A stretch of DNA of 48,796 bases from Betaproteobacteria bacterium. GTDB lineage: Bacteria > Bdellovibrionota_B > Oligoflexia > Silvanigrellales > Silvanigrellaceae. Each line of letters begins with the position of its first letter. Within the stretch, counting starts at the first letter, position 1. Location of the stretch: assembly GCA_016868315.1 (NCBI GenBank), contig VGHE01000015.1, positions 1 to 48,796 on the forward strand. The letters run 5' to 3'. Both the position numbers and the translations under genes were made by a program. The notes beneath the pieces were generated by a model, which ran no database searches, was not told where the DNA came from, and saw only the letters and a list, made by a program, of their open reading frames with translations. Of the stretch, positions 25,878 through 34,401 are shown one piece after another.

Positions 25878-26122
25878 ACCCCTCAAAAACATTGTCCTAC
25901 AAAGAACTCCAGAGTGAGCTCCAAAGCATTCTGCATGCCCTCGAACAGGATGGAACTTCTCTCGACGACATTGGACAGCTGTTGAAATCGGGTTTCGAGA
26001 CTGTGGATACTCTCAAGGGTCGCCTCACTGAGGCAGAAGCCCAGATTGAAAACATCATTTCGCTGCGGCACAACACCCAACAAAAGACGCTGCTCCCCAA
26101 AGGTGAAGGAGAATCCGAATAA
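25874..26122 (+). CDS. xseB: Exodeoxyribonuclease VII small subunit
   Basis: 82 residues, typical length. It shows the XseB helical-hairpin pattern: LSYKELQSELQSILHALEQDGTSLDDIGQLLKSG in outline, then a second helix LKGRLTEAEAQIENI. The start overlaps the xseA stop (ATGA) and the stop TAA overlaps the pyk start (TAATG), so subunit production is tightly coupled. Confidence 0.95.
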   Translation: MNPSKTLSYKELQSELQSILHALEQDGTSLDDIGQLLKSGFETVDTLKGRLTEAEAQIENIISLRHNTQQKTLLPKGEGESE

Positions 26123-27567
26123 TGACATCGGCAACCAACAACACGCGCACGAAAATCGTCTGCACTCTGGGTCCATCGAGCAGCAACCGAGAAAGCATTT
26201 CCGCTCTCATTGATGCTGGAATGAACGTCGCACGGCTTAATTTTTCGCATGGTGAACACGCAACCCATGCACAAAACATTGCATACATTCGCGAACTATC
26301 CCGCGAAAAAAACAAGCCGGTAGCTATTTTGCAAGACCTGCAAGGACCAAAAATCCGCGTCGGAAAGTTGCGTGGAGGGTCAACCACTCTTACAAAGGGA
26401 CAACACATCACGCTTGTTTTCGGACTAGAGCAGACCGACGACAACATTCCCATCGATTACCGCGAGCTGGCTGCTGATACTCACGTCGGTGCGCAGATTC
26501 TTCTCGACGATGGCCTGCTCGGAATGACGGTCGTGGGCATCCGTGATGGCCTCGTTGACTGTGAAGTTGTTCACGGTGGCTTGTTGAAGTCTCGTAAAGG
26601 CGTAAATTTCCCCGACAGCAATCTTTCTATTCCATCAACAACTGAGAAAGACACGCGCGACTTGCTTTTCGGTGTCGCACAGGGTGTTGACTATGTCGCA
26701 CTTTCCTTTGTGCGCACAGCCGGCGATGTGCAAAAGCTCAAGCAGATGTTGCGCGCACTGGGCTCGGATATCCCGGTGGTTGCAAAAATCGAGATGCTCA
26801 GCGCGGTTGAGAACATCGACGAAATTTGCACTGTCACCGACGCGGTGATGGTTGCGCGCGGAGACCTTGGTGTCGAATGTGGCTTTGCAAACGTCGCGGC
26901 TTTCCAGAAAAAGATTGTGCGCTCGGCACGCGCCCATGGCAAACCCGTTATCGTTGCCACTCAGATGCTCGACTCCATGATCGAAAACCATGTGCCGACC
27001 AAAGCTGAAATCTCTGACGTTGCGAACGCGGTTTTCGACCTTGCTGACGCCACCATGCTTTCAGGCGAAACAGCGTCGGGGCGTCACCCCAGCCATGTGG
27101 TCAATACCATGCGCGACATTCTTGCACGTGTTGAAAATTCGGGGATGCTTCTCCCAGGCGAAGAGAACGCTCGTTTGTTCACATCAAACAAGACCCCAGA
27201 AGTGGTCGCCCGCACGGCAGCGGAGCTCGGTGATGCCTGTAAAGCAGCTGCAATTGTGTGCCTAACCCTGACGGGCAATATCGCGCGCACAGTTGCCAAA
27301 TATCGGCCACAGGTTCCTGTCATTGCGCTCAGCCCGCGTCCCGATGTGGTGCGTAAACTGAGCTTGGTGCGTGGGGTAAGCGGACTGCAGAATGCTATGT
27401 TCTTCGATACCGACGGTGCCCTGCACGAGATTGCAAAGTCGATAGTTCAAAAAGGAATGGCAAAAGAGGGCGATTTGTTGGTCATCACGGGTGGCATACC
27501 ATTGGCCTCGATGCAGCCGACCAACCTAATCAAGCTGCACCGTGTCTCAAAAGAGGACGTACTGTAA
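26122..27567 (+). CDS. pyk: Pyruvate kinase
   Basis: 481 residues, full length. Landmarks: TKIVCTLGPSSSNRESISALIDAGMNVARLNFSHG in outline at the N-terminus, LQDLQGPKIRVG, the B domain, VAKIEM with the catalytic Lys, MVARGDLGVE, VIVATQMLDSMI and SGETASGRHP, then the regulatory C domain. It converts phosphoenolpyruvate and ADP to pyruvate and ATP, the last step of glycolysis. It is the last gene of the plus-strand operon. Its 3' end overlaps the 3' end of the convergent methyltransferase gene by 21 bp. Confidence 0.98.
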   Translation: MTSATNNTRTKIVCTLGPSSSNRESISALIDAGMNVARLNFSHGEHATHAQNIAYIRELSREKNKPVAILQDLQGPKIRVGKLRGGSTTLTKGQHITLVFGLEQTDDNIPIDYRELAADTHVGAQILLDDGLLGMTVVGIRDGLVDCEVVHGGLLKSRKGVNFPDSNLSIPSTTEKDTRDLLFGVAQGVDYVALSFVRTAGDVQKLKQMLRALGSDIPVVAKIEMLSAVENIDEICTVTDAVMVARGDLGVECGFANVAAFQKKIVRSARAHGKPVIVATQMLDSMIENHVPTKAEISDVANAVFDLADATMLSGETASGRHPSHVVNTMRDILARVENSGMLLPGEENARLFTSNKTPEVVARTAAELGDACKAAAIVCLTLTGNIARTVAKYRPQVPVIALSPRPDVVRKLSLVRGVSGLQNAMFFDTDGALHEIAKSIVQKGMAKEGDLLVITGGIPLASMQPTNLIKLHRVSKEDVL

Positions 27568-29166
27568 CCACAGACACTCGATACCGCCGTTGAAGACCTT
27601 CTTGCGGCGAGTTGGCCGGAGCCCCACTGAGCCGCCCAAAGCGGTGCTGCCGGCCAAAATCCACGCCTGCCACCCCTTGCATTCTTTTTTCAACGTATCA
27701 CCGATTTCTTTGTAGAGGCCTTTGAGTTGTTCCTCCTCTCCGAGGCGCACGCCATAGGGAGGATTCATGACAACAACGCCCGCGGGAGCGTGAACCTCAA
27801 GCCCCAGTACATTTCCTTTTTCGAACTGAATCAGTTTTGTTACGCCTGCATTCTCTGCATTCTTTTTTGCCGCCAAAATCGCGCTCGAGTCGGTATCGCG
27901 GCACAGCAAAAATGGTGAAACAGCATCGCTCGGCGTGTTCTGTCCCATTGCGTCTCTTCTGTACTGAGCAACCTTCTTGAATGCATCGAGAAGTGAAAGC
28001 TCCTGAGCGCGAAGACTGCGGCGAATTCTATCTTCTTGTTTGAGAACTGAAGATGGAATCACACTGAGATACTCATAGGCGAAACCTGCGCGATCGAGCT
28101 GCGGGCGGCGATTGAGCAGCTGCAATGCAGCTTCAATTGCGAAAGTCCCAGTGCCGCACATGGGATCTATCAAATCCGGCGAAAGCACAATGGCCTCGGG
28201 GATGCGTCGTTTGAGTTCGCCAGCGGATTCCTTGCCGCTCTCCTGCTGTTCAGCTGACCGATTTTGGTGAGTTTCCACCCTTGAAAAGTACACCCTTTCT
28301 GGATTTTCTTTTCTCAATTCCCGGCAGAGCTTCTGCCACCCAGTCATCCGCAACAAACCAGCTCCGAGAAGCTCGCTCAGAGGAGCATCATGAGTTGCAC
28401 TGCGGTAGCCGCGCATAGCCAATGGTACACCTGTGGTATCGAGACTCACCGACAACAGCCCGCGGTGCACGCGAGCCATGATCCGAACCTGGGGGCTTTC
28501 CTTGTCAACGTTGGGTCTCCGCCCGAGAGCTCTTTTGAATGCATCAACAATGCCATCTTTGATTTTCAAATTGAGAGCATTCGACTTGATCGAGGTATCA
28601 CTTGAGCTCGACTGAACCGAAAACGTCATTTCAGAATCGAATAATGTGTCCCATTTCAGGCCAAGTACTGCATTGTAGACGTCCTCAAGAGAGCGCACGT
28701 CCATCTCAAGAACCTCGCACAGCACGCGGCTCCCACACCGCAAACCCAAATTCATGGCCAAGCAAAAGCTCCAAGGGCCGCGTACGTAAACCCCTGCGCT
28801 CGCGACCACAGGATTTTCGGTCAATTGGATTCCGAGATCCTGAGCTAGCTCGCAGATTTCGTCGGCAAGCTCCTGCTCGAGGCCATGGATGGTGCTCACA
28901 AAAAAGGTCGCGTTCTGATTATCGTACAACTGCGGCCGGTGTCGCTGCGGCTCCCGCTGCAGAGGCCTCCTTGGTGTCGGACGCTGGCTCGCCTCCTGGC
29001 TCCTTTGATTTCGCAGCGGCAGATCCTGTCTCGGCTGGGGGCGCGGTGTCGGCACCTGGCTCCTTTGCCTTTGCTGCGGCCTGTCCGGAGTCTGCTGCAA
29101 CGGGGATGGGCGCGGTGCCCGGGGTTTGCCCTGTGGGGCCTGGTTTGTCGGTCTTCGACTTGTCAT
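27547..29166 (-). CDS. THUMP-domain class I SAM-dependent RNA methyltransferase (RlmL-like)
   Basis: 539 residues from ATG 29166, which has a strong GGAGG seven nt upstream. The first ~80 residues are low-complexity and rich in Arg, Pro and Gln. Then come a THUMP region (ATFFVSTIHGLEQELADEI onwards), LAMRGYRSATHDAPLSELLGAGLL, SAM motif I DPMCGTGTFAIEAA and the catalytic NPPYGVRL, the order of the RlmL/YpsC/TrmN family that makes m2G in rRNA or tRNA. The exact target is not determined. The start lies 248 nt inside the motE-like gene in another frame; a TTG near its stop is an alternative, without a Shine-Dalgarno. It is the last gene of the flagellar operon. Confidence 0.88.
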   Translation of the reverse strand: MTSRRPTNQAPQGKPRAPRPSPLQQTPDRPQQRQRSQVPTPRPQPRQDLPLRNQRSQEASQRPTPRRPLQREPQRHRPQLYDNQNATFFVSTIHGLEQELADEICELAQDLGIQLTENPVVASAGVYVRGPWSFCLAMNLGLRCGSRVLCEVLEMDVRSLEDVYNAVLGLKWDTLFDSEMTFSVQSSSSDTSIKSNALNLKIKDGIVDAFKRALGRRPNVDKESPQVRIMARVHRGLLSVSLDTTGVPLAMRGYRSATHDAPLSELLGAGLLRMTGWQKLCRELRKENPERVYFSRVETHQNRSAEQQESGKESAGELKRRIPEAIVLSPDLIDPMCGTGTFAIEAALQLLNRRPQLDRAGFAYEYLSVIPSSVLKQEDRIRRSLRAQELSLLDAFKKVAQYRRDAMGQNTPSDAVSPFLLCRDTDSSAILAAKKNAENAGVTKLIQFEKGNVLGLEVHAPAGVVVMNPPYGVRLGEEEQLKGLYKEIGDTLKKECKGWQAWILAGSTALGGSVGLRPTRRKKVFNGGIECLWLQYVLF

Positions 29167-29800
29167 TTGTTCCCTCCTCGGTGTCCGTTGCACACAGACC
29201 CATTTCACGCAACAGCTCATACTCCCGGCCCGAGCGGATACGAGTATAGTATTCAAGAATTTCGGTTGCTTTCTTCGGATTCACGGACTCAAGAAGTTTT
29301 GTGACCTGGCGTGGAGGCAATTTACGCAAAAGCTGCATCACAAGGTCTCTGTCCATGGTTTCGATCAATGGAGCAGCTTTTTTGGGCTCCATCTTGGAGA
29401 TGAACTCTAAAGTTTCAGAAAGGCGTTCATCTTTTGCTTTGCGCTCTTTTTGAAGTGTTTCCTCGAGCAGTTTGCGTTCTTCCTCAATTCTCTTCAGTTT
29501 GCTCTCAACTTCGCCTTTGGAGCGATCATATCCTTGGCGAGCAACGTTAAGCTTCTCGATCTTTTGTTCCACGTCTTTTCGCATCAACAGCAACTGATTC
29601 CGAATTTCAGCCGCACGCGAGAGAGTGAGCCCATTTTCGGGAATCTCTGGGAGCTTCCCAGAAGACTCAGAGTCCTTGCCCGCTGCGGCGGGGCTCTCTT
29701 TGGAATCCTCTGCCTTGGCTTGATGATTTGCATACATGAAGCCCCCGAGCCCAGCGAGAGCAATAAGTTTTGCTGCGAAAAGCAGATGGAGGGACTTCAT
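28919..29800 (-). CDS. MotE-like flagellar protein (coiled coil plus MgtE-N domain)
   Basis: 293 residues. There is an N-terminal signal or anchor helix (about 7-25), then a long coiled coil (about 60-130: MRKDVEQKIEKLNVA through EETLQKERKAKDERL), then an MgtE-N-like helical domain (MEPKKAAPLIETMDRDLVMQLLRKLPP in part, VNPKKATEILEYY; about 140-185). This is the plan of the MotE family, periplasmic proteins linked to motor or stator assembly and encoded after fliJ in many bacteria. The C-terminal ~90 residues are Ala/Pro/Glu/Lys-rich and are encoded by DNA that also encodes the methyltransferase N-terminus. The 10-nt gap to fliJ indicates an operon. Confidence 0.85.
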   Translation of the reverse strand: MKSLHLLFAAKLIALAGLGGFMYANHQAKAEDSKESPAAAGKDSESSGKLPEIPENGLTLSRAAEIRNQLLLMRKDVEQKIEKLNVARQGYDRSKGEVESKLKRIEEERKLLEETLQKERKAKDERLSETLEFISKMEPKKAAPLIETMDRDLVMQLLRKLPPRQVTKLLESVNPKKATEILEYYTRIRSGREYELLREMGLCATDTEEGTNDKSKTDKPGPTGQTPGTAPIPVAADSGQAAAKAKEPGADTAPPAETGSAAAKSKEPGGEPASDTKEASAAGAAATPAAVVR

Positions 29801-29809
29801 AACACGACC

Positions 29810-30268
29810 TCACTCCCTTGAGGAATCATAAACGGAAAGCGCATGCCTGAGGGTTGCCTGTTCATCGAGAAACTTTCGCTCTTTTCGCTCCTGCAAATCA
29901 ACGTGCTCGGCCTGCTTTTTGTCGCGCAGGTTTTCCAAGACTTTCAGATTTCTTCGACAGACGAGAAGATGCTGTTCAGCAATGTCGACGTCTGACTCTG
30001 CAACCCTGATTGCCTCAAGAAGCTCCATCATTCTCGACTTACGCTTCTCCAAACTCTGCTCGAACATTGGATATTTGAAGGTCTCACCGCTGCGGATAGC
30101 TTCATTCAAAGTGTCACGCTCGGAAAGATATAAATCGCGTTCTTCAAGCAACATACGGCGCAGTTCGGATACGACTTTGCGGCAGTTCTCCAAATAGGTT
30201 TGCGCTTCATCCACAGCCTGAATGCGGATATCAAGAACGCGCTGTAGCCTAAAAACAAATCGACTCAT
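29810..30268 (-). CDS. fliJ: Flagellar export protein FliJ
   Basis: 152 residues, almost entirely helical, starting FRLQRVLDIRIQAVDEAQ, which is the FliJ N-terminal pattern. It forms an antiparallel coiled coil that acts as the stalk of the FliI ATPase ring and escorts export chaperones. The start overlaps the fliI stop (ATGA), and the gene lies in the usual order after fliI. Confidence 0.9.
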   Translation of the reverse strand: MSRFVFRLQRVLDIRIQAVDEAQTYLENCRKVVSELRRMLLEERDLYLSERDTLNEAIRSGETFKYPMFEQSLEKRKSRMMELLEAIRVAESDVDIAEQHLLVCRRNLKVLENLRDKKQAEHVDLQERKERKFLDEQATLRHALSVYDSSRE

Positions 30269-31605
30269 TCAAGCTCCGTGAGTTCAAAGAGCCGTTCAAG
30301 TGATTCAGAGTAGTTTGAGATCTCATTTCTTCCCTGACTCAGGAAAGAATCAATGCGACTCTGCATTTGTATCGCTTTGTCGATTTTCGGGTTCGTTCCC
30401 TGATTATATGCACCAATGTTGATCAAGTCTTCATTCTTTTGATAGGTAGCCATCCACTCGCGGATCTGCCCCGCTGCGTTGCGGTGACGGTCATCGGTAA
30501 TATCAACCATCACGCGGCTTGCACTCGTTAGAATATCTATTGCAGGAAAGTGATTTCGAGCAGCGAGTTGGCGAGAGAGATTTACGTGGCCATCGAGAAT
30601 ACTTCGCGCAGCATCGGTGACCGGATCATTGAAATCATCGCCATCAACAAGAACAGTATAAATCCCGGTCACAGAACCATCACTGTCGGAATTTCCAGCC
30701 TGCTCGAGCAGACGTGGCAACATCGAAAAGACTGATGGTGTGTAGCCCTTGGTGGTGGGAGGCTCACCCACAGCCAACCCAATCTCACGCTGAGCCATCG
30801 CAACGCGGGTCAAGGAGTCCATCATCAGCAACACTTTTTTTCCGCCCTGTCGAAAAAAATCGGCGATCGCAGTTGCAACATGTGCAGCACGAATACGAGC
30901 CAGCGGGCTTTGATCGCCCGTTGAAACAACAACGATGCTGCGAGCAAGGCCTTCTGGACCAAGGTTCTCTTCGAGAAACTCGCGCACCTCCCGTCCCCGC
31001 TCACCAATCAGAGCAATGACGTTGAGGTCTGCCTGCGTATAGCGCGCAATCATGCCCAAAAGCACGCTCTTTCCCACACCTGAACCGGCCATAATTCCAA
31101 CGCGCTGCCCCTCACCACAAGTCAACATGGTGTTCATTGCCCGCACGCCCAAATCCAGAGGATCATGGATACGGCGGCGCAAAAGGGGATTTAAAGGTTC
31201 ACGAACAATAGACCAAGGCACACCTGCAAGAGGCGGAATTGGATCTCCGGTCATCGGACGCAGATAGGGATCGACAATGCGGCCAATGAGATGAGCACCG
31301 ACACGAATTTTTGGTTCACGCTCTACGCACTGAACCAGAGCATTGGCGCACACACCGGTTGGATCAGAAAAGGGGATGATAAGAGCACGATCCCGGCGAA
31401 AGCCGACCACCTCGCCATCAATGCTGTAGCTCTTGCGCTGATCAAAAATCCGCACAAGAGCGCCCAGCGGCGCGCCCGGAAGCGCAGCCTCAACAACCGT
31501 ACCGACGACCTCAAGCACCTTACCGAGCTTGTCGAGAACGAGAGGTTCACGCGCGAGGGCAGGTCTGGCCTGCCGAAGCTTCTGGAGCGCATTCGCTGAA
31601 AACAT
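30265..31605 (-). CDS. fliI: Flagellum-specific ATP synthase FliI
   Basis: 446 residues, full length. It shows F1-beta-like features: Walker A GSGVGKS (174-180), IALIGERGREVREF, Walker B KVLLMMDSLTR, the family-specific MAQREIGLAVGEPPTTKGYTPSVF in pieces, and DGHVNLSRQLA. It is the ATPase of the flagellar type III export apparatus, working with FliH and FliJ at the inner membrane. It lies 3 nt after fliH and is coupled to fliJ. Confidence 0.97.
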   Translation of the reverse strand: MFSANALQKLRQARPALAREPLVLDKLGKVLEVVGTVVEAALPGAPLGALVRIFDQRKSYSIDGEVVGFRRDRALIIPFSDPTGVCANALVQCVEREPKIRVGAHLIGRIVDPYLRPMTGDPIPPLAGVPWSIVREPLNPLLRRRIHDPLDLGVRAMNTMLTCGEGQRVGIMAGSGVGKSVLLGMIARYTQADLNVIALIGERGREVREFLEENLGPEGLARSIVVVSTGDQSPLARIRAAHVATAIADFFRQGGKKVLLMMDSLTRVAMAQREIGLAVGEPPTTKGYTPSVFSMLPRLLEQAGNSDSDGSVTGIYTVLVDGDDFNDPVTDAARSILDGHVNLSRQLAARNHFPAIDILTSASRVMVDITDDRHRNAAGQIREWMATYQKNEDLINIGAYNQGTNPKIDKAIQMQSRIDSFLSQGRNEISNYSESLERLFELTELE

Positions 31606-31608
31606 GGG

Positions 31609-32850
31609 TCACCCTGCTTTTTCGGTGCTGTCGTCTTTTTTGCTCGCGTCGAAAAGATCATCTTTTAAGGAATCAATCATCTGCTGAACAGTGCTGTGAA
31701 GATCGAGAGACACAACCTCGTTGTTGGCTTCAATCTTAAGATCGCCGCGCTGAAGTGAGGTGTTAGCAACCAATCGGAAATGCTTCCGCTGCTCTTCAGC
31801 CAATTGTGGCTCGATGCGTGCGAGATCTTCGGGATGCATCTCAATTTTGAGCTCATCTTGCTTCTGAAACTGTGCCGTTGCAGCCTCAAAGACGCTCCGC
31901 AAAGCTTCGTCATTTAACTTGACGCTCTGCCGCAGCACACGCTCTGCGCAGATCTGAGCAATCTCTGCAAAAATTTCACGACCTGTGGAGAGCAATTCAC
32001 CCTTGAGATGCTGAAGCTCCGACAAGGCGCGTGTGAATAGAACAACAGAATGGTTGTATTTCTCTTCAGCCTCTTGAAGTGCTTGGTCGCGTCCCTCTGC
32101 CCTGCCCTGCTCGAGCCCCTGGTCAAGCCCCTGCTCATAAGTCTGGAGAGGAACTTGGCTAGCATCTGCAGGCTCAGCAGACTTATTTTCATATTCTTGC
32201 AACGCAGATTGATAACCAGCGCTCTCTCCTTCGGTGCGTCCCTTCGCAAAGCCACTCTCATAAGCATCACGGATACGAGCCTCGACGTCTTCCAGACCAG
32301 CTCCACTTTCCGTAAAGGACAACGCGCTGTCGCCAAAGCCACGATTATTTTGCGCGGCTAGCTTACTGAGGTCACTGATATCTGGACCAGTCGCAGCTCT
32401 CGCGCCAGGTTTGGAGACGGAAGCTGCAGCATCTGCATTCGCCTCTCCGGGACTCATTTGTCCGCCTTCAGCAACAGCGCCGGCGCTTCCCATTTCAGAG
32501 TTTTCTTCGGTGATGTCGAGGATCTCGAGAGCAACAGCCTCATCTTCATCCATCTGCATACGACGCTTGCGTTGCCGCAGTTCCTCCTGACTTGCCAAGA
32601 ATTCGGCCGTCATGTCTTCCGGCAAGAGTGTCTTTGCGGGCGAGCCGAATGTGCGTGAAAATTCTGGTGGCTTTTGAACTTTGCGCTTCAATTCCTGTTG
32701 GGGATGACTCTGCGCGAGAACGACTGTTTTACGCGGGTTGTCGGGCAGCAGTATGCTGTCGGTTGTGAAATCCTTCCATGGATAATTCTCAACCTGCATA
32801 CCAGAAAGCTTGTCTTGCTCTGCTCTCTTTACCAGACGTCCACGAGTCAT
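31609..32850 (-). CDS. fliH: Flagellar assembly protein FliH with long N-terminal extension
   Basis: 413 residues, much longer than the usual ~230-280. The C-terminal ~200 residues are FliH-like: repeated GxxxG-type spacing (GFAKGRTEGESAGY, EQGLDQGLEQGRAEGRDQALQ) and then a globular domain with EIAQICAERVLRQSVKLNDEAL and MHPEDLARIEPQLA. The first ~190 residues are acidic and largely disordered, starting with a short conserved-looking segment VENYPWKDFTTDS. FliH binds FliI and regulates its ATPase. GGAAGGA precedes the ATG at about 10 nt. Its position between fliG and fliI confirms the identity. Confidence 0.9.
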   Translation of the reverse strand: MTRGRLVKRAEQDKLSGMQVENYPWKDFTTDSILLPDNPRKTVVLAQSHPQQELKRKVQKPPEFSRTFGSPAKTLLPEDMTAEFLASQEELRQRKRRMQMDEDEAVALEILDITEENSEMGSAGAVAEGGQMSPGEANADAAASVSKPGARAATGPDISDLSKLAAQNNRGFGDSALSFTESGAGLEDVEARIRDAYESGFAKGRTEGESAGYQSALQEYENKSAEPADASQVPLQTYEQGLDQGLEQGRAEGRDQALQEAEEKYNHSVVLFTRALSELQHLKGELLSTGREIFAEIAQICAERVLRQSVKLNDEALRSVFEAATAQFQKQDELKIEMHPEDLARIEPQLAEEQRKHFRLVANTSLQRGDLKIEANNEVVSLDLHSTVQQMIDSLKDDLFDASKKDDSTEKAG

Positions 32851-32879
32851 GCGCGATCATCCTTCCAGGATTGGCAGCG

Positions 32880-33878
32880 TTACACCAGAGCGTTTTCACC
32901 ACTTGTTGCGATAACGATCTTGCCTTCATCGGCAAGGCGCCGAGCGATCTGCACAATACCCTGCTGCGCCGCCTCGACGTCAGTGATCTTTGCAGGGCCT
33001 GCGTTCGCAACTTCTTCGCGCAGTGACTCTGCAGCACGAGAGGACATGTTCTTGAAGAGAAGCTCCTTGACACCTTCGGACGCCGTCTTCATGGCCAGCT
33101 TAAGCTGTTCCATCTTAACTTCGCGCATGATGCCCTGAATGCCTCGGTCATCAATCTTGATGAGGTCTTCGAATGTGAACATCTTCTTACGAATCTCTTC
33201 CGTGAGGTCTGGATCACGCTCTTCAAGGCGGTCGAGAATGGTTTCTTCGGTCGCCTTGTCCATCATGTTGAGCATTTCAACGATAGGTGTCACACCACCA
33301 ATCTGCTGCTGAGTGACATTACCCATACGCTGCACTTCGCCACGCAGTACATCATCAATTTCATCGATAAGTTCAGGCGAGACTGCCTCAAGACGGGAGA
33401 TTCTCAGAATCAGTTCTGTATGCAAACTGTCTGGTAAGAGCTTGAGAGTCTCACCGAACTTTTTTGGCTCCAGATGCGCGAGAACAAGGGCTATAGTCTG
33501 CGGATGTTCGTTGCGCAAAATGTTTGAGAGCATTTTGGAATCGATGAGTTCCAGAGACTCAAGGGTGGCAGCGGTCTCAAGTGCAAGGTCTTCAATATAG
33601 TTATTTGCTTGACCGTCGCGAAAAGCAGTTTCAAGGAGTTTTTTGGTGAACTCATTGCCACCGAAAAAGTATTTTTTGTTGCTTTGCAAAACGTGATAGA
33701 ACTCTTCCATCACCTCATCGATCGTTTCTCCATCCACACGACCGAGACGGCTCATCGCGCTACCGACACGCTTAATCTCGAATTCATTCATCTGCTTGAA
33801 AATCTCAGCTGAGATTTCCTCACCGAAAGCGAGGAGCAGAATGGCTGCCTTCTGTGGACCCGTGTATTTGGTCGCCAC
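32880..33878 (-). CDS. fliG: Flagellar motor switch protein FliG
   Basis: 332 residues, full length, GTG start with AGGAGGG about 9 nt upstream. N-terminal GPQKAAILLLAFGEE binds FliF; the middle-domain motif RNEHPQTIALVLAHL (EHPQ) and the C-terminal torque helix region (FTFEDLIKIDDRGIQGIMREV in pieces, then MSSRAAESLREE) are all present. FliG couples stator force to rotor rotation. It is the first gene of the fliG-fliH-fliI-fliJ-motE-methyltransferase operon; fliE and fliF are not next to it. A strongly structured leader lies upstream. Confidence 0.97.
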   Translation of the reverse strand: MATKYTGPQKAAILLLAFGEEISAEIFKQMNEFEIKRVGSAMSRLGRVDGETIDEVMEEFYHVLQSNKKYFFGGNEFTKKLLETAFRDGQANNYIEDLALETAATLESLELIDSKMLSNILRNEHPQTIALVLAHLEPKKFGETLKLLPDSLHTELILRISRLEAVSPELIDEIDDVLRGEVQRMGNVTQQQIGGVTPIVEMLNMMDKATEETILDRLEERDPDLTEEIRKKMFTFEDLIKIDDRGIQGIMREVKMEQLKLAMKTASEGVKELLFKNMSSRAAESLREEVANAGPAKITDVEAAQQGIVQIARRLADEGKIVIATSGENALV

Positions 33879-33900
33879 CCCTGAAACCCTCCTGATATGC

Positions 33901-33921
33901 CCCTTCGAAAAACATGAAGGG
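33901..33921 (-). promoter_or_regulatory. Hairpin next to the fliG ribosome binding site
   Basis: Inverted repeat CCCTTC/GAAGGG with a 9-nt loop, ending about 10 nt before the fliG Shine-Dalgarno. It would form in the fliG mRNA leader and might affect translation initiation. Confidence 0.4.
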
Positions 33922-33955
33922 ACGCAGACGTGCTCCTCTCAGGATACGCAGACCA

Positions 33956-34017
33956 GATTCCTGGCACCCGGCAACCCTGACCACAGGCGTCACTTTTCCG
34001 GGATGCAGCCAGGAATC
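33956..34017 (-). promoter_or_regulatory. Three-tier hairpin in the fliG upstream region
   Basis: A perfect 10-bp outer stem (GATTCCTGGC 33956-33965 with GCCAGGAATC 34008-34017) encloses a 5-bp stem (CCCGG/CCGGG) and a 4-bp inner pair (TGAC/GTCA). It lies 78-139 nt before the fliG start. I could not match it to a known riboswitch; the c-di-GMP-I core motifs are absent. It may be a structured leader or a protein-binding element. Confidence 0.5.
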
Positions 34018-34065
34018 AAACACAACCCCCCAAAATAACCTAAAAAAACCACAAAATTCCTTCTC

Positions 34066-34094
34066 TTGCGGCACTTGACCCTCTGGAGTATGAC
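34066..34094 (+). promoter_or_regulatory. Weak candidate promoter of the small gene and trhO
   Basis: -35 TTGCGG (3/6), 17-bp spacer, -10 TATGAC (4/6), about 36 bp upstream of the ATG at 34130. It is the only reasonably spaced candidate seen here; support is weak. Confidence 0.25.
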
Positions 34095-34129
34095 CCCAAA
34101 ACGTTAAACTTCAGGCAAGGAGTGCACCC

Positions 34130-34381
34130 ATGGCCTTCAATTCAATGGCAGTTTCACTTGAATGGAAACTCAACAACATGATCCTGCGCCGCGGCGCGAG
34201 CATCCTCATGATCGAGGCTGCCAACGTTCAGGTTCTGCGCACACTCAAAGAGAAGAATGAGTTCGGCGAGTTTTTCCGCACCAAAGCGCTTGTCAACCGC
34301 GAAGCACGCCGCGTTTTCGAAGCATGGGAACGCAAAGATAAAGACCTGCTCGAAAAACTTTTTGCCGAGATGAACGCCTGA
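34130..34381 (+). CDS. Small hypothetical protein upstream of trhO
   Basis: 83 residues with a good Shine-Dalgarno (AAGGAG, 8 nt before ATG). I do not recognise the family. It is helical and charged (LKEKNEFGEFFRTKALVNREARRVFEAWERKDKDLL in outline), with no signal peptide or membrane helix. It lies 20 nt upstream of trhO on the same strand and is probably co-transcribed. G+C and codon use look like the neighbours. Confidence 0.7.
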   Translation: MAFNSMAVSLEWKLNNMILRRGASILMIEAANVQVLRTLKEKNEFGEFFRTKALVNREARRVFEAWERKDKDLLEKLFAEMNA

Positions 34382-34401
34382 GCCAGCACGGGAGCAGTGC
34401 C

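Noticed and set aside
33961-33980. CCCGGCAACC similarity to a SAM-I riboswitch, and recurrence of ACCCGGCAACCCT near 48776
   Set aside because: The rest of the SAM-I core is missing, and the second copy lies inside coding sequence (GLPGDA of the DUF4139-like protein), so the recurrence is probably chance.
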